The notes: a model not told the origin generated them from the sequence alone. A DNA stretch of 64,000 nt from 20CM-4-69-16 sp035637455 (GCA_035637455.1 DASPXE010000053.1:1-64000), one strand, 5' to 3'; shown: positions 8,232 through 17,184, counted from the first letter of the stretch. Numbers and translations are program-made.

Positions 8232-9059
8232 TCACCGCCAGCCGCACGGGCCCCGCAGATCATCGTACAGGACCCGGGCCATCACACGCCGCCGGTACTC
8301 CGCGGTGGAGCGCAGGTCGTCGATGGGGGCGACGTCGCTCGCGATCGCGGGGAGCAGGTCGTCGGGAGCGCGCAGCGGCGTCCGTACTTCGAGCAGCCGC
8401 TCGATCGCAGGACAGCGGCGGATCGTAGGCGCCATACTCGCCGCCACAACGCGCCATCCGGCATCCGAGCGCGTGACCGCGAGCCCCACTTTCGCGATCG
8501 CCTGCGCCCGGCGCGAGCCGACCTTCTCGAACACCTGGTACGAGTACGGGCGGCGCGGGAAGCGGATCGCCACCACGAGCTGGTCGGCGCGGCGCCGCAT
8601 CTCCTTGTAGCCGGTGTAAAAGCGATCGAGCGGCACCTCCTCCCGGCCGCGCCACGACTCGAGGACGACCACGGCGTCATAAGCCATGAGCACGGGCACG
8701 CCGTCCGCCGCCGGAGAGGCGTTCACGATGTTCCCCGCCCACGTGCCGCGCGCCTGGATCTGGATCGCGCCGACTTGTCGCGCCGCTCGCACGAGCAACG
8801 GGAATTCCCGTCCGATCCGTTCGTCCTGGATTACGTCCCAGTAGGTGGTGAGACCGCCCAGCACGAGCTCGCGGTCGCTCCAGCGCGGCGGCTTCAGATC
8901 CTCGAGCCGCGACAGATCGACGTAGGTCCGGTCGTGCGCCTCGACACGGACGGGCCAGTGGACCAGCAAGTCCGTGCCCCCCGCGACGGGGATCGCCGCG
9001 CCGTCGCCCGCGAGCAGGCCCAAAGCCTCGGGGACACGCTCAGCCAGCAGTACTTTCAC
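8232..9059 (-). CDS. Xanthine dehydrogenase, FAD-binding subunit
   Basis: Middle electron carrier of a molybdenum hydroxylase of the xanthine dehydrogenase / CO dehydrogenase family: it takes electrons from the iron-sulfur subunit to FAD. The 275-residue protein shows the flavin pyrophosphate motif VAGGTDLLV at about 25-33, and the second FAD block ARGTWAGNIVNASPAADGVP around 105, followed by a C-terminal CO_deh_flav_C-like region. The start ATG at 9059 lies 20 bases inside the end of the 2Fe-2S subunit gene. Transcription runs large subunit, 2Fe-2S, FAD. With urate-degrading genes on the opposite strand, hypoxanthine or xanthine is the likely substrate; another purine or heterocycle is possible. 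Confidence 0.93.
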   Translation of the reverse strand: MKVLLAERVPEALGLLAGDGAAIPVAGGTDLLVHWPVRVEAHDRTYVDLSRLEDLKPPRWSDRELVLGGLTTYWDVIQDERIGREFPLLVRAARQVGAIQIQARGTWAGNIVNASPAADGVPVLMAYDAVVVLESWRGREEVPLDRFYTGYKEMRRRADQLVVAIRFPRRPYSYQVFEKVGSRRAQAIAKVGLAVTRSDAGWRVVAASMAPTIRRCPAIERLLEVRTPLRAPDDLLPAIASDVAPIDDLRSTAEYRRRVMARVLYDDLRGPCGWR

Positions 9060-9528
9060 GCTTCCCCTTTCCCCCTTCCCCGACTCCCCCGATCGTCGTC
9101 GCCACGGCGTCCACGATGCCGTCGTAGCCGGTGCAGCGGCACAGGTTCCCCGCCATCAGCTCGCGAACCGTATGCGTCTCGAGCAGCTCGGAATGGGCGC
9201 TGATCCACAGCGCCGTCATCACCACGCCGGGCGTGCAGGCGCCGCACTGTGTCGCGCCCTGCTCGAGGAACGGTCCGAGCTGGTCGGGATCGAGCGCCTC
9301 AATCGTCTCCACCCGCGCCCCACGCACTTGATAGGTCGGTACGAGGCAGGAGTTCACGGGCAGGCCGTCCAGGTATACGGTGCACGCCCCGCACTCGCCC
9401 TCCCCGCAGCCCTCCTTGGTTCCCGTGAGTCCCAGGCGGTAGCGCAGCGTGTCGAGCAGCCGCTCGGGCTCCTCCACCGCCACCGAGACCGGCCCGCCGT
9501 TGAGCGTGAAGGCCACCGTGAGGCTCAT
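9040..9528 (-). CDS. Xanthine dehydrogenase, [2Fe-2S] subunit
   Basis: Small iron-sulfur subunit (162 residues) carrying two [2Fe-2S] clusters. The plant-ferredoxin-type cluster uses CGEGECGACTVYLDG plus a cysteine in NSCLVPTY; the second, helical cluster uses QCGACTPG and GNLCRCTGYDGIV. The ATG at 9528 gives the usual N-terminus LTVAFTLNGGPV. The last codons (GGVGEGGKGKREST) come from a purine-rich simple repeat that also occurs inside lhr, so the C-terminal tail looks acquired. It overlaps the FAD subunit gene and lies 84 bases after the large subunit gene, separated by a palindromic repeat element. Confidence 0.95.
   Translation of the reverse strand: MSLTVAFTLNGGPVSVAVEEPERLLDTLRYRLGLTGTKEGCGEGECGACTVYLDGLPVNSCLVPTYQVRGARVETIEALDPDQLGPFLEQGATQCGACTPGVVMTALWISAHSELLETHTVRELMAGNLCRCTGYDGIVDAVATTIGGVGEGGKGKRESTAG
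9060..9081 (-). repeat. Purine-rich simple repeat, in-frame copy
   Basis: On the minus strand this is a run of GGGGAAGGGGGAAAGGGGAAG type that encodes the glycine/lysine-rich tail of the 2Fe-2S subunit just before the FAD subunit start. A closely similar run lies inside lhr at 14448-14473, also read in frame as GEGGRGKEG. Confidence 0.7.
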
Positions 9529-9544
9529 CCCCCTCCCCCCACGT

Positions 9545-9642
9545 GCGGAACGCGGAGTGCGGAGTGCGGAGTTGATCGACGAGTGTCAAATTCCCGGCGC
9601 GAACTTCCCATGCTACTCCGCATTCCGCACTCCGAATTCCGC
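9545..9642. repeat. Palindromic GCGGA-repeat element
   Basis: Two arms of 28 bases, 9545-9572 and 9615-9642, are inverted copies of each other with three mismatches, separated by 42 bases. Each arm is built from a ~10-base unit of the form GCGGAATGCG / GCGGAGTGCG. The element fills the gap between the large and 2Fe-2S subunit genes, and its right arm is translated as the last residues (SAEFGVRNAE) of the large subunit. A single-arm relative lies in lhr at 13743-13783. Confidence 0.8.
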
Positions 9643-11823
9643 ACTCTGTAGTTGCATCAGTCGCTCGGGCGTCAGCGGGACCGCGCGCGGGTCCGCCCCC
9701 GTGGCCGCCGCCACGGCGTTCAGAATCGCGGGCGCGGGGCCGTCGATCGGCAGCTCACCGAGCCCCTTCGCCCCCTGGGCGCCGTGGGGGTAGGGGTTCT
9801 CGACGAACGCGACACGGATCGGCGGCACGTCATCGCTCGTGGGGATGATGTAGTTGGTGAGCTGGTTGTTGATCATCGCCCCGTCCTCGACCTTGCATTC
9901 CTCCATCAGCGCCCACCCGAGGCCTTGCACCACGCCGCCTTGCACTTGGCCCCGCGCCAGCGTCGGGTTGATCACTTTCCCGACCTCTTGCACCGCGACG
10001 AAGTCGATCACGCGCGTCGTGCAAGTGCGAAGGTCCACCTCCACCTCGGCGACGTAGGCGGCCCAGGCGAATGCCGCATAGGCGTCGCCCTGGTAGCGCT
10101 CCTCGTCCCACGAGATGCCGGGCGGACGTTCGTAGACCGCCTCGCCCACCAGCCGTTCACCGCGGTGCTCCCGGTGCCATCGCAGGATGGCGTCCTGCAC
10201 CGCCGCGCCGCGCGCCCGGTCGTCGAGCCCGACCCGGTTTCGCAGGTCGTCCACGGCGCGCTCGATCAGACGCCCGACCACCATGGTGGTGCGCGAGGCG
10301 ACGGTGGGCCCGCTGTTGGGCACGCGCGCCGTGTCCGGCTCCCCGATGACGACCTCCTCGGGTGCCAAGCCGAGCCGGTCCGCCGCGATCTGCGTGAACA
10401 CGGTGAGTGTCCCCTGTCCCATCTCGATATTCGCGCTCAGCACCTCGACCCGGCCGTCCGGCAGCCCGGCCACCTGGAGCCGTGAATTCAGATGCACCTC
10501 GCCGCCGCCGGTGAACCCGGCGCCGTGGTAGAAGGTCGCGAGCCCGATGCCGCGCCGCTGCGAGCGCTGCGCGGCGTTGAACGCCGCGTGCGAGCGTTGC
10601 TTTTCGCGGTAGCCGGAGAGCGCGAGCGCCCGCTCGAGCACGGCGATCCGATCGGTGCCGTCCCGGATCACCTGGCCGGTCGCGGTGGTCTGGCCATCCC
10701 GGAGCAGGTTCCTACGCCGCAGCTCCACCGGATCGAGCCCTAGTGTCCGCGCGATCACGTCCATGTGACGCTCGAGTGCGAACAGCGTTTGCGGGGCGCC
10801 GAACCCGCGGAACGCGCCGAACGGCACCGCGTTGGTGAACATGGCGCGACCCACGATGCGGATGTTATCGCAGGCGTAGGGCCCCGCTGCGTGGATGATG
10901 CCGCGTGATAGCACCACGGGCGACAGGGTGACGTACGCGCCGCCGTCGAGCACGACCTCGATGTCCTGGGCGAGGAGCCGGCCATCCGTGGTGAGCGCCG
11001 TGCGGTGGCGCACCAGCGACGGATGGCGCTTCGTCGTGGATGCCATGTCCTCCGGGCGGTCGTACACCATCTTGACCGGGCGGCCGGCCTTGAGCGCCAG
11101 CAACGCCGCGTGCAGCGCGATCGTGGACGGGTATTCCTCCTTGCCGCCGAAGCCGCCGCCCGTAGGGGTCTGGATCACCCGTACGCGCCGCTCGTCCCTT
11201 CCGAGGGCGTGCTGCAACGCATTGAGCACGTAGTAAGGGCACTGCATCGATCCCTTTACCGTGAGCACGTCGTCCTCGAGCCAGGCGATCATGCCCTGGG
11301 TCTCGAGGTACACGTGCTCCTGCGCGCCCGTCTCGTAGACGCCCTCGACGACGACGGGCGCTCGGGCGAGCGCTTGCTCCACGTCGCCCTTGGCGATCTG
11401 CAGCCGCTTGAGCACGTTGTCCCGCCCGTACTGGATCTGCTCCGGCCGCGGCGAGGCGCGAAAATCCAGCGCCGGCGGCTCGGGCGCGACCACCACGTCG
11501 ACCGCGCGGGCCGCGCGCCGTGCCATTTCCCGGGAGGGATGCGCCACCAGCAGCACCGCCTCGTGCACGTGGCGCACGTATCCGGCGGCGAGCACCGGCT
11601 GGTCGCGCTCGATGAGGAGGATTTCGTTCGCGGCGGGAACGTCCCGGTGATCGACGACGACGATCTCCGACCAGTCCACCTCGGGTCGGAAGCGGACGAG
11701 TGTGACGCGACCGCGCGGGGCGGGACTCCGGACCGTCATCCCCCACAGCGCGCCCTCGAGCGGTAGGTCGTCGACGTAGCGCTCACGCCCGGTGAGCTTG
11801 GCGAGACCCTCGCGGCGTTGCAT
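9613..11823 (-). CDS. Xanthine dehydrogenase, molybdopterin-binding large subunit
   Basis: Catalytic subunit that hydroxylates the purine at the molybdenum cofactor. The 736-residue protein starts with REGLAKLTGRERYVDDLP, typical of the aldehyde oxidase/xanthine dehydrogenase fold. Visible motifs are TGGGFGGKEEYPS, the substrate-pocket segment GAFRGFGAPQTLF expected in xanthine dehydrogenases rather than CO dehydrogenases, VASRTTMVVG, and GVVQGLGWALMEE, which carries the presumed catalytic glutamate near the C-terminus. The frame is open far upstream into a divergent gene; ATG 11823 is chosen because it gives the family N-terminus. The extreme C-terminus is encoded by one arm of a palindromic repeat. 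No XdhC maturation factor is nearby. Confidence 0.95.
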   Translation of the reverse strand: MQRREGLAKLTGRERYVDDLPLEGALWGMTVRSPAPRGRVTLVRFRPEVDWSEIVVVDHRDVPAANEILLIERDQPVLAAGYVRHVHEAVLLVAHPSREMARRAARAVDVVVAPEPPALDFRASPRPEQIQYGRDNVLKRLQIAKGDVEQALARAPVVVEGVYETGAQEHVYLETQGMIAWLEDDVLTVKGSMQCPYYVLNALQHALGRDERRVRVIQTPTGGGFGGKEEYPSTIALHAALLALKAGRPVKMVYDRPEDMASTTKRHPSLVRHRTALTTDGRLLAQDIEVVLDGGAYVTLSPVVLSRGIIHAAGPYACDNIRIVGRAMFTNAVPFGAFRGFGAPQTLFALERHMDVIARTLGLDPVELRRRNLLRDGQTTATGQVIRDGTDRIAVLERALALSGYREKQRSHAAFNAAQRSQRRGIGLATFYHGAGFTGGGEVHLNSRLQVAGLPDGRVEVLSANIEMGQGTLTVFTQIAADRLGLAPEEVVIGEPDTARVPNSGPTVASRTTMVVGRLIERAVDDLRNRVGLDDRARGAAVQDAILRWHREHRGERLVGEAVYERPPGISWDEERYQGDAYAAFAWAAYVAEVEVDLRTCTTRVIDFVAVQEVGKVINPTLARGQVQGGVVQGLGWALMEECKVEDGAMINNQLTNYIIPTSDDVPPIRVAFVENPYPHGAQGAKGLGELPIDGPAPAILNAVAAATGADPRAVPLTPERLMQLQSAEFGVRNAE

Positions 11824-11887
11824 GAGTCCGGCATTAATACCGTTGCCGAGTCGTTCTCGCCACTCGCCCGGCTGCTTTATCGCCACT

Positions 11888-11912
11888 TGACCGAGGCGCC
11901 GTACCTCGGTCA
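11888..11912. promoter_or_regulatory. 9-bp inverted repeat in divergent promoter region
   Basis: TGACCGAGG (11888-11896), 7-base spacer, CCTCGGTCA (11904-11912): a perfect 9-bp dyad in the 112-base gap between the divergent xanthine dehydrogenase large subunit and the zinc-ribbon gene. The left arm overlaps a TTGACC that could be a -35 box for the plus strand. Its size and place suit an operator; the regulator is unknown. Confidence 0.5.
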
Positions 11913-11935
11913 GTCCTACTCTGCCGGAGGGAGCC

Positions 11936-12313
11936 ATGTCGTATCTCGCCTGGGCCAGCGACGCGGAGGGCAAAGCAGCCGAGCGGGGGTTGCGCCGCGG
12001 CGCCTGGTATCCCGTGCTCGAGACTTCGGACCGGTTCGTGGTGCTCGACGTGAACGACATCCAGGTGCGGTTCACGCGTGAGCGGCTGCGGTTTCGCGCC
12101 GCGCCACCGAGCGGCTGGACCGTAGTGCAGCTGTCGCCGGAGGAGGCCACAGCCGAGGCGCGAGCGCACGGACATCCCGACAGCGAGGTCGTCCGCGTCT
12201 ACCTCGTCTGTCCGGGCTGTCACGCCCGCTACCACCTGCGTGAGGTTGCGCCGGAGGCGCGCTGCGGGGAGTGCGGCAACACGTACCCGGTCCACTGGGT
12301 GACAACGGCCTGA
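11936..12313 (+). CDS. Small zinc-ribbon-like protein, unknown function
   Basis: The 125-residue product has a CPGC ... CGEC pair near the C-terminus (about residues 92-117), the spacing of a zinc ribbon, followed by the short tail NTYPVHWVTTA. The N-terminal ~85 residues are soluble and mixed alpha/beta, with no family I recognise. There is no signal peptide. GGAGGGAGCC precedes the ATG at 11936, a good ribosome site. It is divergent from xanthine dehydrogenase with a dyad between them, so shared regulation is possible. The gene 75 bases downstream on the same strand is also of unknown function. Confidence 0.8.
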   Translation: MSYLAWASDAEGKAAERGLRRGAWYPVLETSDRFVVLDVNDIQVRFTRERLRFRAAPPSGWTVVQLSPEEATAEARAHGHPDSEVVRVYLVCPGCHARYHLREVAPEARCGECGNTYPVHWVTTA

Positions 12314-12388
12314 GAAGGCACGGCACGCGCGTTTGCGGCGGGGCGCCGGTGCCCGCAGCTTTAGGGCCCGCGACCTGAGGAGGTAGCC

Positions 12389-12826
12389 ATGACGCGCTGG
12401 CCGATGCTCGCGGTGCTCCTCGCCGCGCCCGTCTCGGGCGCTGCGCAGGCGCCGCCCGCCGGACCGAGCGAGCCCTTCGTGGTGGAGTATTACTACAAGG
12501 CCCGCTGGGGCTATGCCGACGAGTTCATCCGACTCTTCAAGAAGAATCACTACCCGGTTTTGAAGCGCCAGATGGAACTGGGGCGGATCCAGGAAATCAC
12601 GGCGGCGGCTCCCAGGTTCCACGCCACGGAGGAGGGTCGCTGGGACTATCGCGTCACCATCGTGTGGAAGAACGCCGCCGCGCCGCACGAGCCATTCCCC
12701 GAGGCGGAGCTGCGGCGCCTATTTCCCGACCAGGAGACGTTCAAGCACGAGGAGCAGCGCCGCTTCGAGATCCTCGCGGCGCACTGGGACGTCCCCGTCG
12801 TGACCGTGGACCTGTCGCGGCCGTAG
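12389..12826 (+). CDS. Exported protein of unknown function
   Basis: A 145-residue protein with a signal peptide (MTRWPMLAVLLAAPVSGAAQ, cleavage near residue 20). The mature part begins with FVVEYYYKARWGYADEF and continues IRLFKKNHYPVLKRQ, a pattern that recalls a dimeric ferredoxin-like (EthD/NIPSNAP-type) fold in which a beta strand is followed by a helix, but this is a weak impression. The ribosome site GAGGAGG about 5 bases before the ATG is very strong. It converges with lhr, only 5 bases between the two stops. No function can be assigned. Confidence 0.82.
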   Translation: MTRWPMLAVLLAAPVSGAAQAPPAGPSEPFVVEYYYKARWGYADEFIRLFKKNHYPVLKRQMELGRIQEITAAAPRFHATEEGRWDYRVTIVWKNAAAPHEPFPEAELRRLFPDQETFKHEEQRRFEILAAHWDVPVVTVDLSRP

Positions 12827-12831
12827 CGGCG

Positions 12832-15800
12832 CTACCGCCCTGCCCGCGTCTTCCCGAGGTAGGTGCGCACCAGCGGTGCGACCCGGCCCCGCACGAGCGC
12901 CGTTCGAAGCGCTTCCGCCTCCTCGGCGGTCACTTGTGTGAGCAACCGCTCCCCTCTCCCCTCGCCCTCCTTCACCGCTACCGGAATGCCGTCGCGGTAC
13001 AGAACCCGGTTCGTCGCGAGAGCGGGCACGGCGTCTCCCGGCGTGATGATGCCGACCAGATTGAGGGGGTCGGCGCCACTCAGCGTGACGAGCGCACCGC
13101 TCGTCTCTTGTCGGCGCACGGAGCGTAGCAGGCCGACCGCTTCGGGAAGCGCGTACTGTTCGCCCGAGAACCCGCCCACGAAACGGCCGCCGCGCACCTC
13201 GCCCCGTGCCTCGAGGCGGCGGTACACGCGCAACAGGTCACGCCACGGTGCCAGCAGCGTTTCGCGCGTGACGACGCGGCGGAACACCACCCCGTAGCGT
13301 CGCAGCAGCTGCCAGGCGACCGCTTCGACGAGCTGGTCTTCCGGCAGAAGCGACGCCTGCCGCACGCGCGACCAGCGACCCGCTGTTTCGACCCCGAACG
13401 GCGCGACCCGCCCGCGGCGTCGGAAGCCGCTGCCCCCGATGGGGCGACGGCGGTCGGACGGGATGAGCAGTGCTCGCAACCCCGCGAAGCTGTCCGCGGT
13501 GACGAGGCCCCAGGCCACCAGCTCCCCTAGTCCCTTCTCGACTTCGGTGCGCAGCTGACCGGTCGCGTTCACGAGGTCGCCGAAGAACGACGCACCGCGC
13601 CCGTCGAGCACCTCCAGCACCGCCCGCCCTGCGTGGGATAGCGGCAGCTCCGCAGGGTCCGGTTCCAGCGTCAGCGACCGCCAGATTGCCCCCCGTTCCC
13701 GGCGGAACAGCGCCACCGGGGTGGTGCGAATCGGGCCGGTCTTTCTGTTCCGCGTTCCACCTTCCGCGTTCCGCGTTTGGCTGAGTCTCCCCCACGCGAT
13801 CTCGCCCGAGAGGCAGAGCCCGTCGAGCCACAGGGGATCGTACTCCCCGAGCCGCGCGGGGAGGACGTCCGTCTCCCAGGCGCCCGCCGGCAGCTCGAAG
13901 CCGTCGAGCAGCTCCAGCACGGCCGCGAGGCCCTCCGGCCCCTCGGCCCGCGCGTCCGGGGCGACGCGCTGCCAGCGGAACAGGAAGCGCATGAAGTCGG
14001 CGGCCGTCACCGGCTCGATCTCCTTGCGCAGGCGATCGAGCGTGTAGCGGTGGATGCGCGCCAGCAGCCGCCGCTCGCACCACTCGAGCTCGGTCACGCC
14101 GGGGGTGAACCGACCGCGCAGCACGAACCCTTCGTGCTCGAGCGCACCGAGGGCGAAGTCGACGTCCGGCGCTGCGAGGCCGAGCGAGCGCCCCAATTCC
14201 GCCGCCGTCGTCGGTCCGACCGCCTCCAGTCTCCCCCGCACCAGCTCGCGCAGCGCATCTTCGCGGGTCCACGTCTTGGCGCGTTCCCGCTCGGGCGGCA
14301 CGAGCGGCGGCTCGCACACAGCCCCGGGGAACACCGCCTCGAGCACTGGCACGCGCTCAGCTGCGATCCACAGGGGGGGCTCGCACAGCACGGTCCCGGC
14401 ACGTCCGGCTCGCACGAGTTCCTCGAAGTATGGCAGCCACGACGCGCCCTCCTTCCCCCTTCCCCCTTCCCCGGCCGTCAACGCGCCCATCACCAGCAGC
14501 GCGTCGTGCAGTTCGTCGCCGGAACTGACGTCCGGCCACGCTTCGTCCCGCACCCGATCGATCGCGTCCTGGTCGAGTCTGCCGAATTCGTCGGCGTTCT
14601 TCACGTCGAGCCCGCGGCGCGTGATCACCGCCTGAGTGCGGCGCTCTTCGAGCGGGGCGTCGTCCAGGAACGCGTACGGCTTCGCGTTCAGCACCTCGTG
14701 CGACAGCGGTGACGGCTCGGGGGTGTCCCGCGCGATGAGCGTGAAGCCCCCCGCTTCCATCGCTTCGAGCACGCGCTTCAACCCCGGGAAATCCATTGCC
14801 TCGAGCAGGCAGTCTTTGATGGTCTGCTTTACCAGCGGATGGTCGGGGATCTCGCGGTCCCCCACCAGATTCTCAGGGCACGCGAGCTGGTCCGGGAACA
14901 CCGCCGCCACGAGGTCTTCCGCCTCCATCCGTTGCAGCGGCGTCGGGACCTTCTTGCCGCCACGTGCCCGCAGCACCGCGAGCGCGCGCGTCGCGTTCCA
15001 ACGCCACCGCGAGCCGAACATCGGCGCGTCCAGCATCGCCTGCACCAGCAGGTGCTCAGCGGTCTCCGGCTTCAGGTAGTGGAACACGTCATCCAGTGGG
15101 AAGCTGTGTTGGGGCCCCAGCGACAGGACGATCGCGTCCTCGGTCGCCGCAGCCTGGAGCTCGAAGTTGAAGCTGCGGCAGAACCGTTTCCGGAGTGCGA
15201 GACCCCACGCCCGGTTGATCCGGCTCCCGAACGGCGCGTGCAGCACGAGCTGCATCCCGCCCGCCTCGTCGAAGAACCGCTCGAGCACCAGCGTCTGCTG
15301 GGTGGGGATGACGCCGAGGACCTGCTTCGCCGCGCCCAGGTACTCGACCATCTGGCGCGCCGCCGCCTCCGGGAGCCCCGGCACAGCGCCGGCGAGCCAG
15401 GCAATCGCGGTGGGCGGATCGCCGAGGCGGTCCGCGACATCCTGCCGCAGGCGAGACACTTCCTCCGACAGCTCCGGCGTGCGCGCCGGCGCCTCCCCCA
15501 GCCAGAAGGGAATGCTGGGCGGCTGGCCGTGCGCGTCCACCACCCGCACCTGGCCGGACTCGACCTTGCTGATGAGATAGGAGGTGTTGCCGAGCTGGAA
15601 GATGTCGCCCGGCATGCTCTCGATCGCGAAGTCTTCGTTCAGGGTGCCGACGAAGGTCTCGGTCGGGTCGAGGATCACGCGATAGTCCCCGATGTCGGGG
15701 ATCGCGCCGCCCGAGGTGAGCGCCGCGAGGCGGGCGCCGCGCCGGCCGCGCAGCCGGCGGTTCACCCCGTCGTAGTGGATGTGCGCCCCGCGCCGACCCC

Positions 15801-17184
15801 GGCGCGTGGTGAACCCCTCCGCGAGCATCTGCACCACGTCGTCGAAATCCTTGCGGGCCAGGTCGCGGTAGGGGTAGGCACCGCGCACCAGCTCGTACAG
15901 CGCCGCCTCGTCCCAGTCATCGCCTGCCGCCGCCGCCACGATGTGCTGGGCGAGGATGTCGAGCGGGTGGCGGGGGATGACCAGCTGGTCGAGCCGGCGC
16001 TCGGCGGTCGCACGCACCAGGGCGGCGCACTCGATCAGCTCGTCGCGCGACAACGGGAACAGCCGTCCCTTGGGGATCGCCTGCAGGTGATGCCCCGCCC
16101 GCCCCACGCGCTGCAGTAGCGTCGCGATCGAGCGCGTCGAGCCGATTTGGCACACCAGGTCCACCGTGCCGATGTCGATCCCGAGCTCGAGCGACGCCGT
16201 CGCCACGAGCACCTTGAGCTTGCCCTCCTTGAGCCGCGTCTCGGCGTCGAGCCGCTTCTCCTTGGACAGGCTGCCGTGGTGCGACGTCACGTGCTCCGCC
16301 CCGACCCGCTCGGAGAGGTGCAGGGTGAGTCGCTCCGCGAGCCGCCGCGTGTTCACGAACACGAGCGTGGTGCGGTGCGCACCGATCAGCTGCGCCAGCC
16401 GGTCGTACAGCTCGTCCCACACCTCACCCGCCATCACCGCTTCGAGCGGGGAGGAGGGGATCTCGATCGCGAGATCGAGCGCGCGGGCGTGCCCCGAGTC
16501 GATGATGCTGGTGTCGAGGGCCTGGTGTCGGACGCCGGTAAGAAAGGCCGCGATCTCTTCGATCGGCTTCTGCGTGGCCGACAGCCCGACGCGCTGGAGC
16601 TGCCGGCCAGCGAGATGCTCCAGCCGCTCGAGCGACAGCGCGAGGTGGCTGCCGCGCTTGTCGCGCGCCACCGCGTGGATCTCGTCGACGATGATGGTCC
16701 GCACGGTGCGGAGCATGTCGCGCGCGTGCTCGGATGTGAGGATCAGGTACAGCGACTCGGGCGTCGTCACCAGGATGTGCGGCGGCCGCTTCACCATCGC
16801 CTGCCGCTCAGCCGCCGGCGTGTCGCCGGTGCGGACGAGCGTGCGGATCTCCACGTCCGGGAGGCACATCGCCTCGAGCGTGCGGCGGATCTCGGCGAGC
16901 GGCTCCGCCAGGTTCTTCTGGACGTCGTTGGAGAGCGCCTTCAGGGGCGAGACGTACACCACCTGCGTTTCGTCGTGCAGCGTCCCCTCGAGTCCCTGGC
17001 GCAGCAGAGAGTCGATCGCCGCCAGGAAGCCGGCGAACGTCTTCCCCGAGCCCGTGGGAGCGGCGATCAGCGCGTTCCGGCCCGCGTGAATGACGGGCCA
17101 GGCGCGCCGCTGCGGCTCGGTGGGCTCCGCGAAACGCGCGCCGAACCAGCGCGCGATGACGGGGTGGAAGCCGGAGAGCGACAT
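12832..17184 (-). CDS. lhr: Lhr-type ATP-dependent DNA/RNA helicase
   Basis: Large superfamily 2 helicase of the Lhr family, 1450 residues, a normal size for full-length bacterial Lhr, linked to DNA repair and stress survival. Helicase core: Walker A IAAPTGSGKTFAGFLA near residue 37, VYVSPLKALSNDVQ, LVTTPESLYL, Walker B IVDEIHAVARDKRGSHL, GLSATQKPIEEIA, then the second RecA domain with FVNTRRLAERLTLHLS, HHGSLSKEKR and QRVGRAGHHL. A DUF4145-free winged helix and long C-terminal Lhr extension follow. Two short stretches look inserted in frame: GEGGRGKEG (bases 14448-14473) and TRNAEGGTRNRK (13743-13783), both made of simple repeats seen elsewhere in the window. It lies after ispH with a cloverleaf-like element between. 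Confidence 0.95.
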   Translation of the reverse strand: MSLSGFHPVIARWFGARFAEPTEPQRRAWPVIHAGRNALIAAPTGSGKTFAGFLAAIDSLLRQGLEGTLHDETQVVYVSPLKALSNDVQKNLAEPLAEIRRTLEAMCLPDVEIRTLVRTGDTPAAERQAMVKRPPHILVTTPESLYLILTSEHARDMLRTVRTIIVDEIHAVARDKRGSHLALSLERLEHLAGRQLQRVGLSATQKPIEEIAAFLTGVRHQALDTSIIDSGHARALDLAIEIPSSPLEAVMAGEVWDELYDRLAQLIGAHRTTLVFVNTRRLAERLTLHLSERVGAEHVTSHHGSLSKEKRLDAETRLKEGKLKVLVATASLELGIDIGTVDLVCQIGSTRSIATLLQRVGRAGHHLQAIPKGRLFPLSRDELIECAALVRATAERRLDQLVIPRHPLDILAQHIVAAAAGDDWDEAALYELVRGAYPYRDLARKDFDDVVQMLAEGFTTRRGRRGAHIHYDGVNRRLRGRRGARLAALTSGGAIPDIGDYRVILDPTETFVGTLNEDFAIESMPGDIFQLGNTSYLISKVESGQVRVVDAHGQPPSIPFWLGEAPARTPELSEEVSRLRQDVADRLGDPPTAIAWLAGAVPGLPEAAARQMVEYLGAAKQVLGVIPTQQTLVLERFFDEAGGMQLVLHAPFGSRINRAWGLALRKRFCRSFNFELQAAATEDAIVLSLGPQHSFPLDDVFHYLKPETAEHLLVQAMLDAPMFGSRWRWNATRALAVLRARGGKKVPTPLQRMEAEDLVAAVFPDQLACPENLVGDREIPDHPLVKQTIKDCLLEAMDFPGLKRVLEAMEAGGFTLIARDTPEPSPLSHEVLNAKPYAFLDDAPLEERRTQAVITRRGLDVKNADEFGRLDQDAIDRVRDEAWPDVSSGDELHDALLVMGALTAGEGGRGKEGASWLPYFEELVRAGRAGTVLCEPPLWIAAERVPVLEAVFPGAVCEPPLVPPERERAKTWTREDALRELVRGRLEAVGPTTAAELGRSLGLAAPDVDFALGALEHEGFVLRGRFTPGVTELEWCERRLLARIHRYTLDRLRKEIEPVTAADFMRFLFRWQRVAPDARAEGPEGLAAVLELLDGFELPAGAWETDVLPARLGEYDPLWLDGLCLSGEIAWGRLSQTRNAEGGTRNRKTGPIRTTPVALFRRERGAIWRSLTLEPDPAELPLSHAGRAVLEVLDGRGASFFGDLVNATGQLRTEVEKGLGELVAWGLVTADSFAGLRALLIPSDRRRPIGGSGFRRRGRVAPFGVETAGRWSRVRQASLLPEDQLVEAVAWQLLRRYGVVFRRVVTRETLLAPWRDLLRVYRRLEARGEVRGGRFVGGFSGEQYALPEAVGLLRSVRRQETSGALVTLSGADPLNLVGIITPGDAVPALATNRVLYRDGIPVAVKEGEGRGERLLTQVTAEEAEALRTALVRGRVAPLVRTYLGKTRAGR
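13743..13783 (-). repeat. GCGGAACGCGGA-type repeat inside lhr
   Basis: On the minus strand the sequence is three to four units of GCGGAACGCGGAA type, read in frame as TRNAEGGTRNRK in the C-terminal part of Lhr. It belongs to the same family as both arms of the element at 9545-9642. The codons keep the frame, so the copy is tolerated as a linker. Confidence 0.7.
14448..14473 (-). repeat. Purine-rich simple repeat inside lhr
   Basis: Minus-strand GGGGAAGGGGGAAGGGGGAAGG run encoding GEGGRGKEG in a linker of Lhr. It matches the run at the 3' end of the 2Fe-2S subunit gene (9060-9081). Confidence 0.7.
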
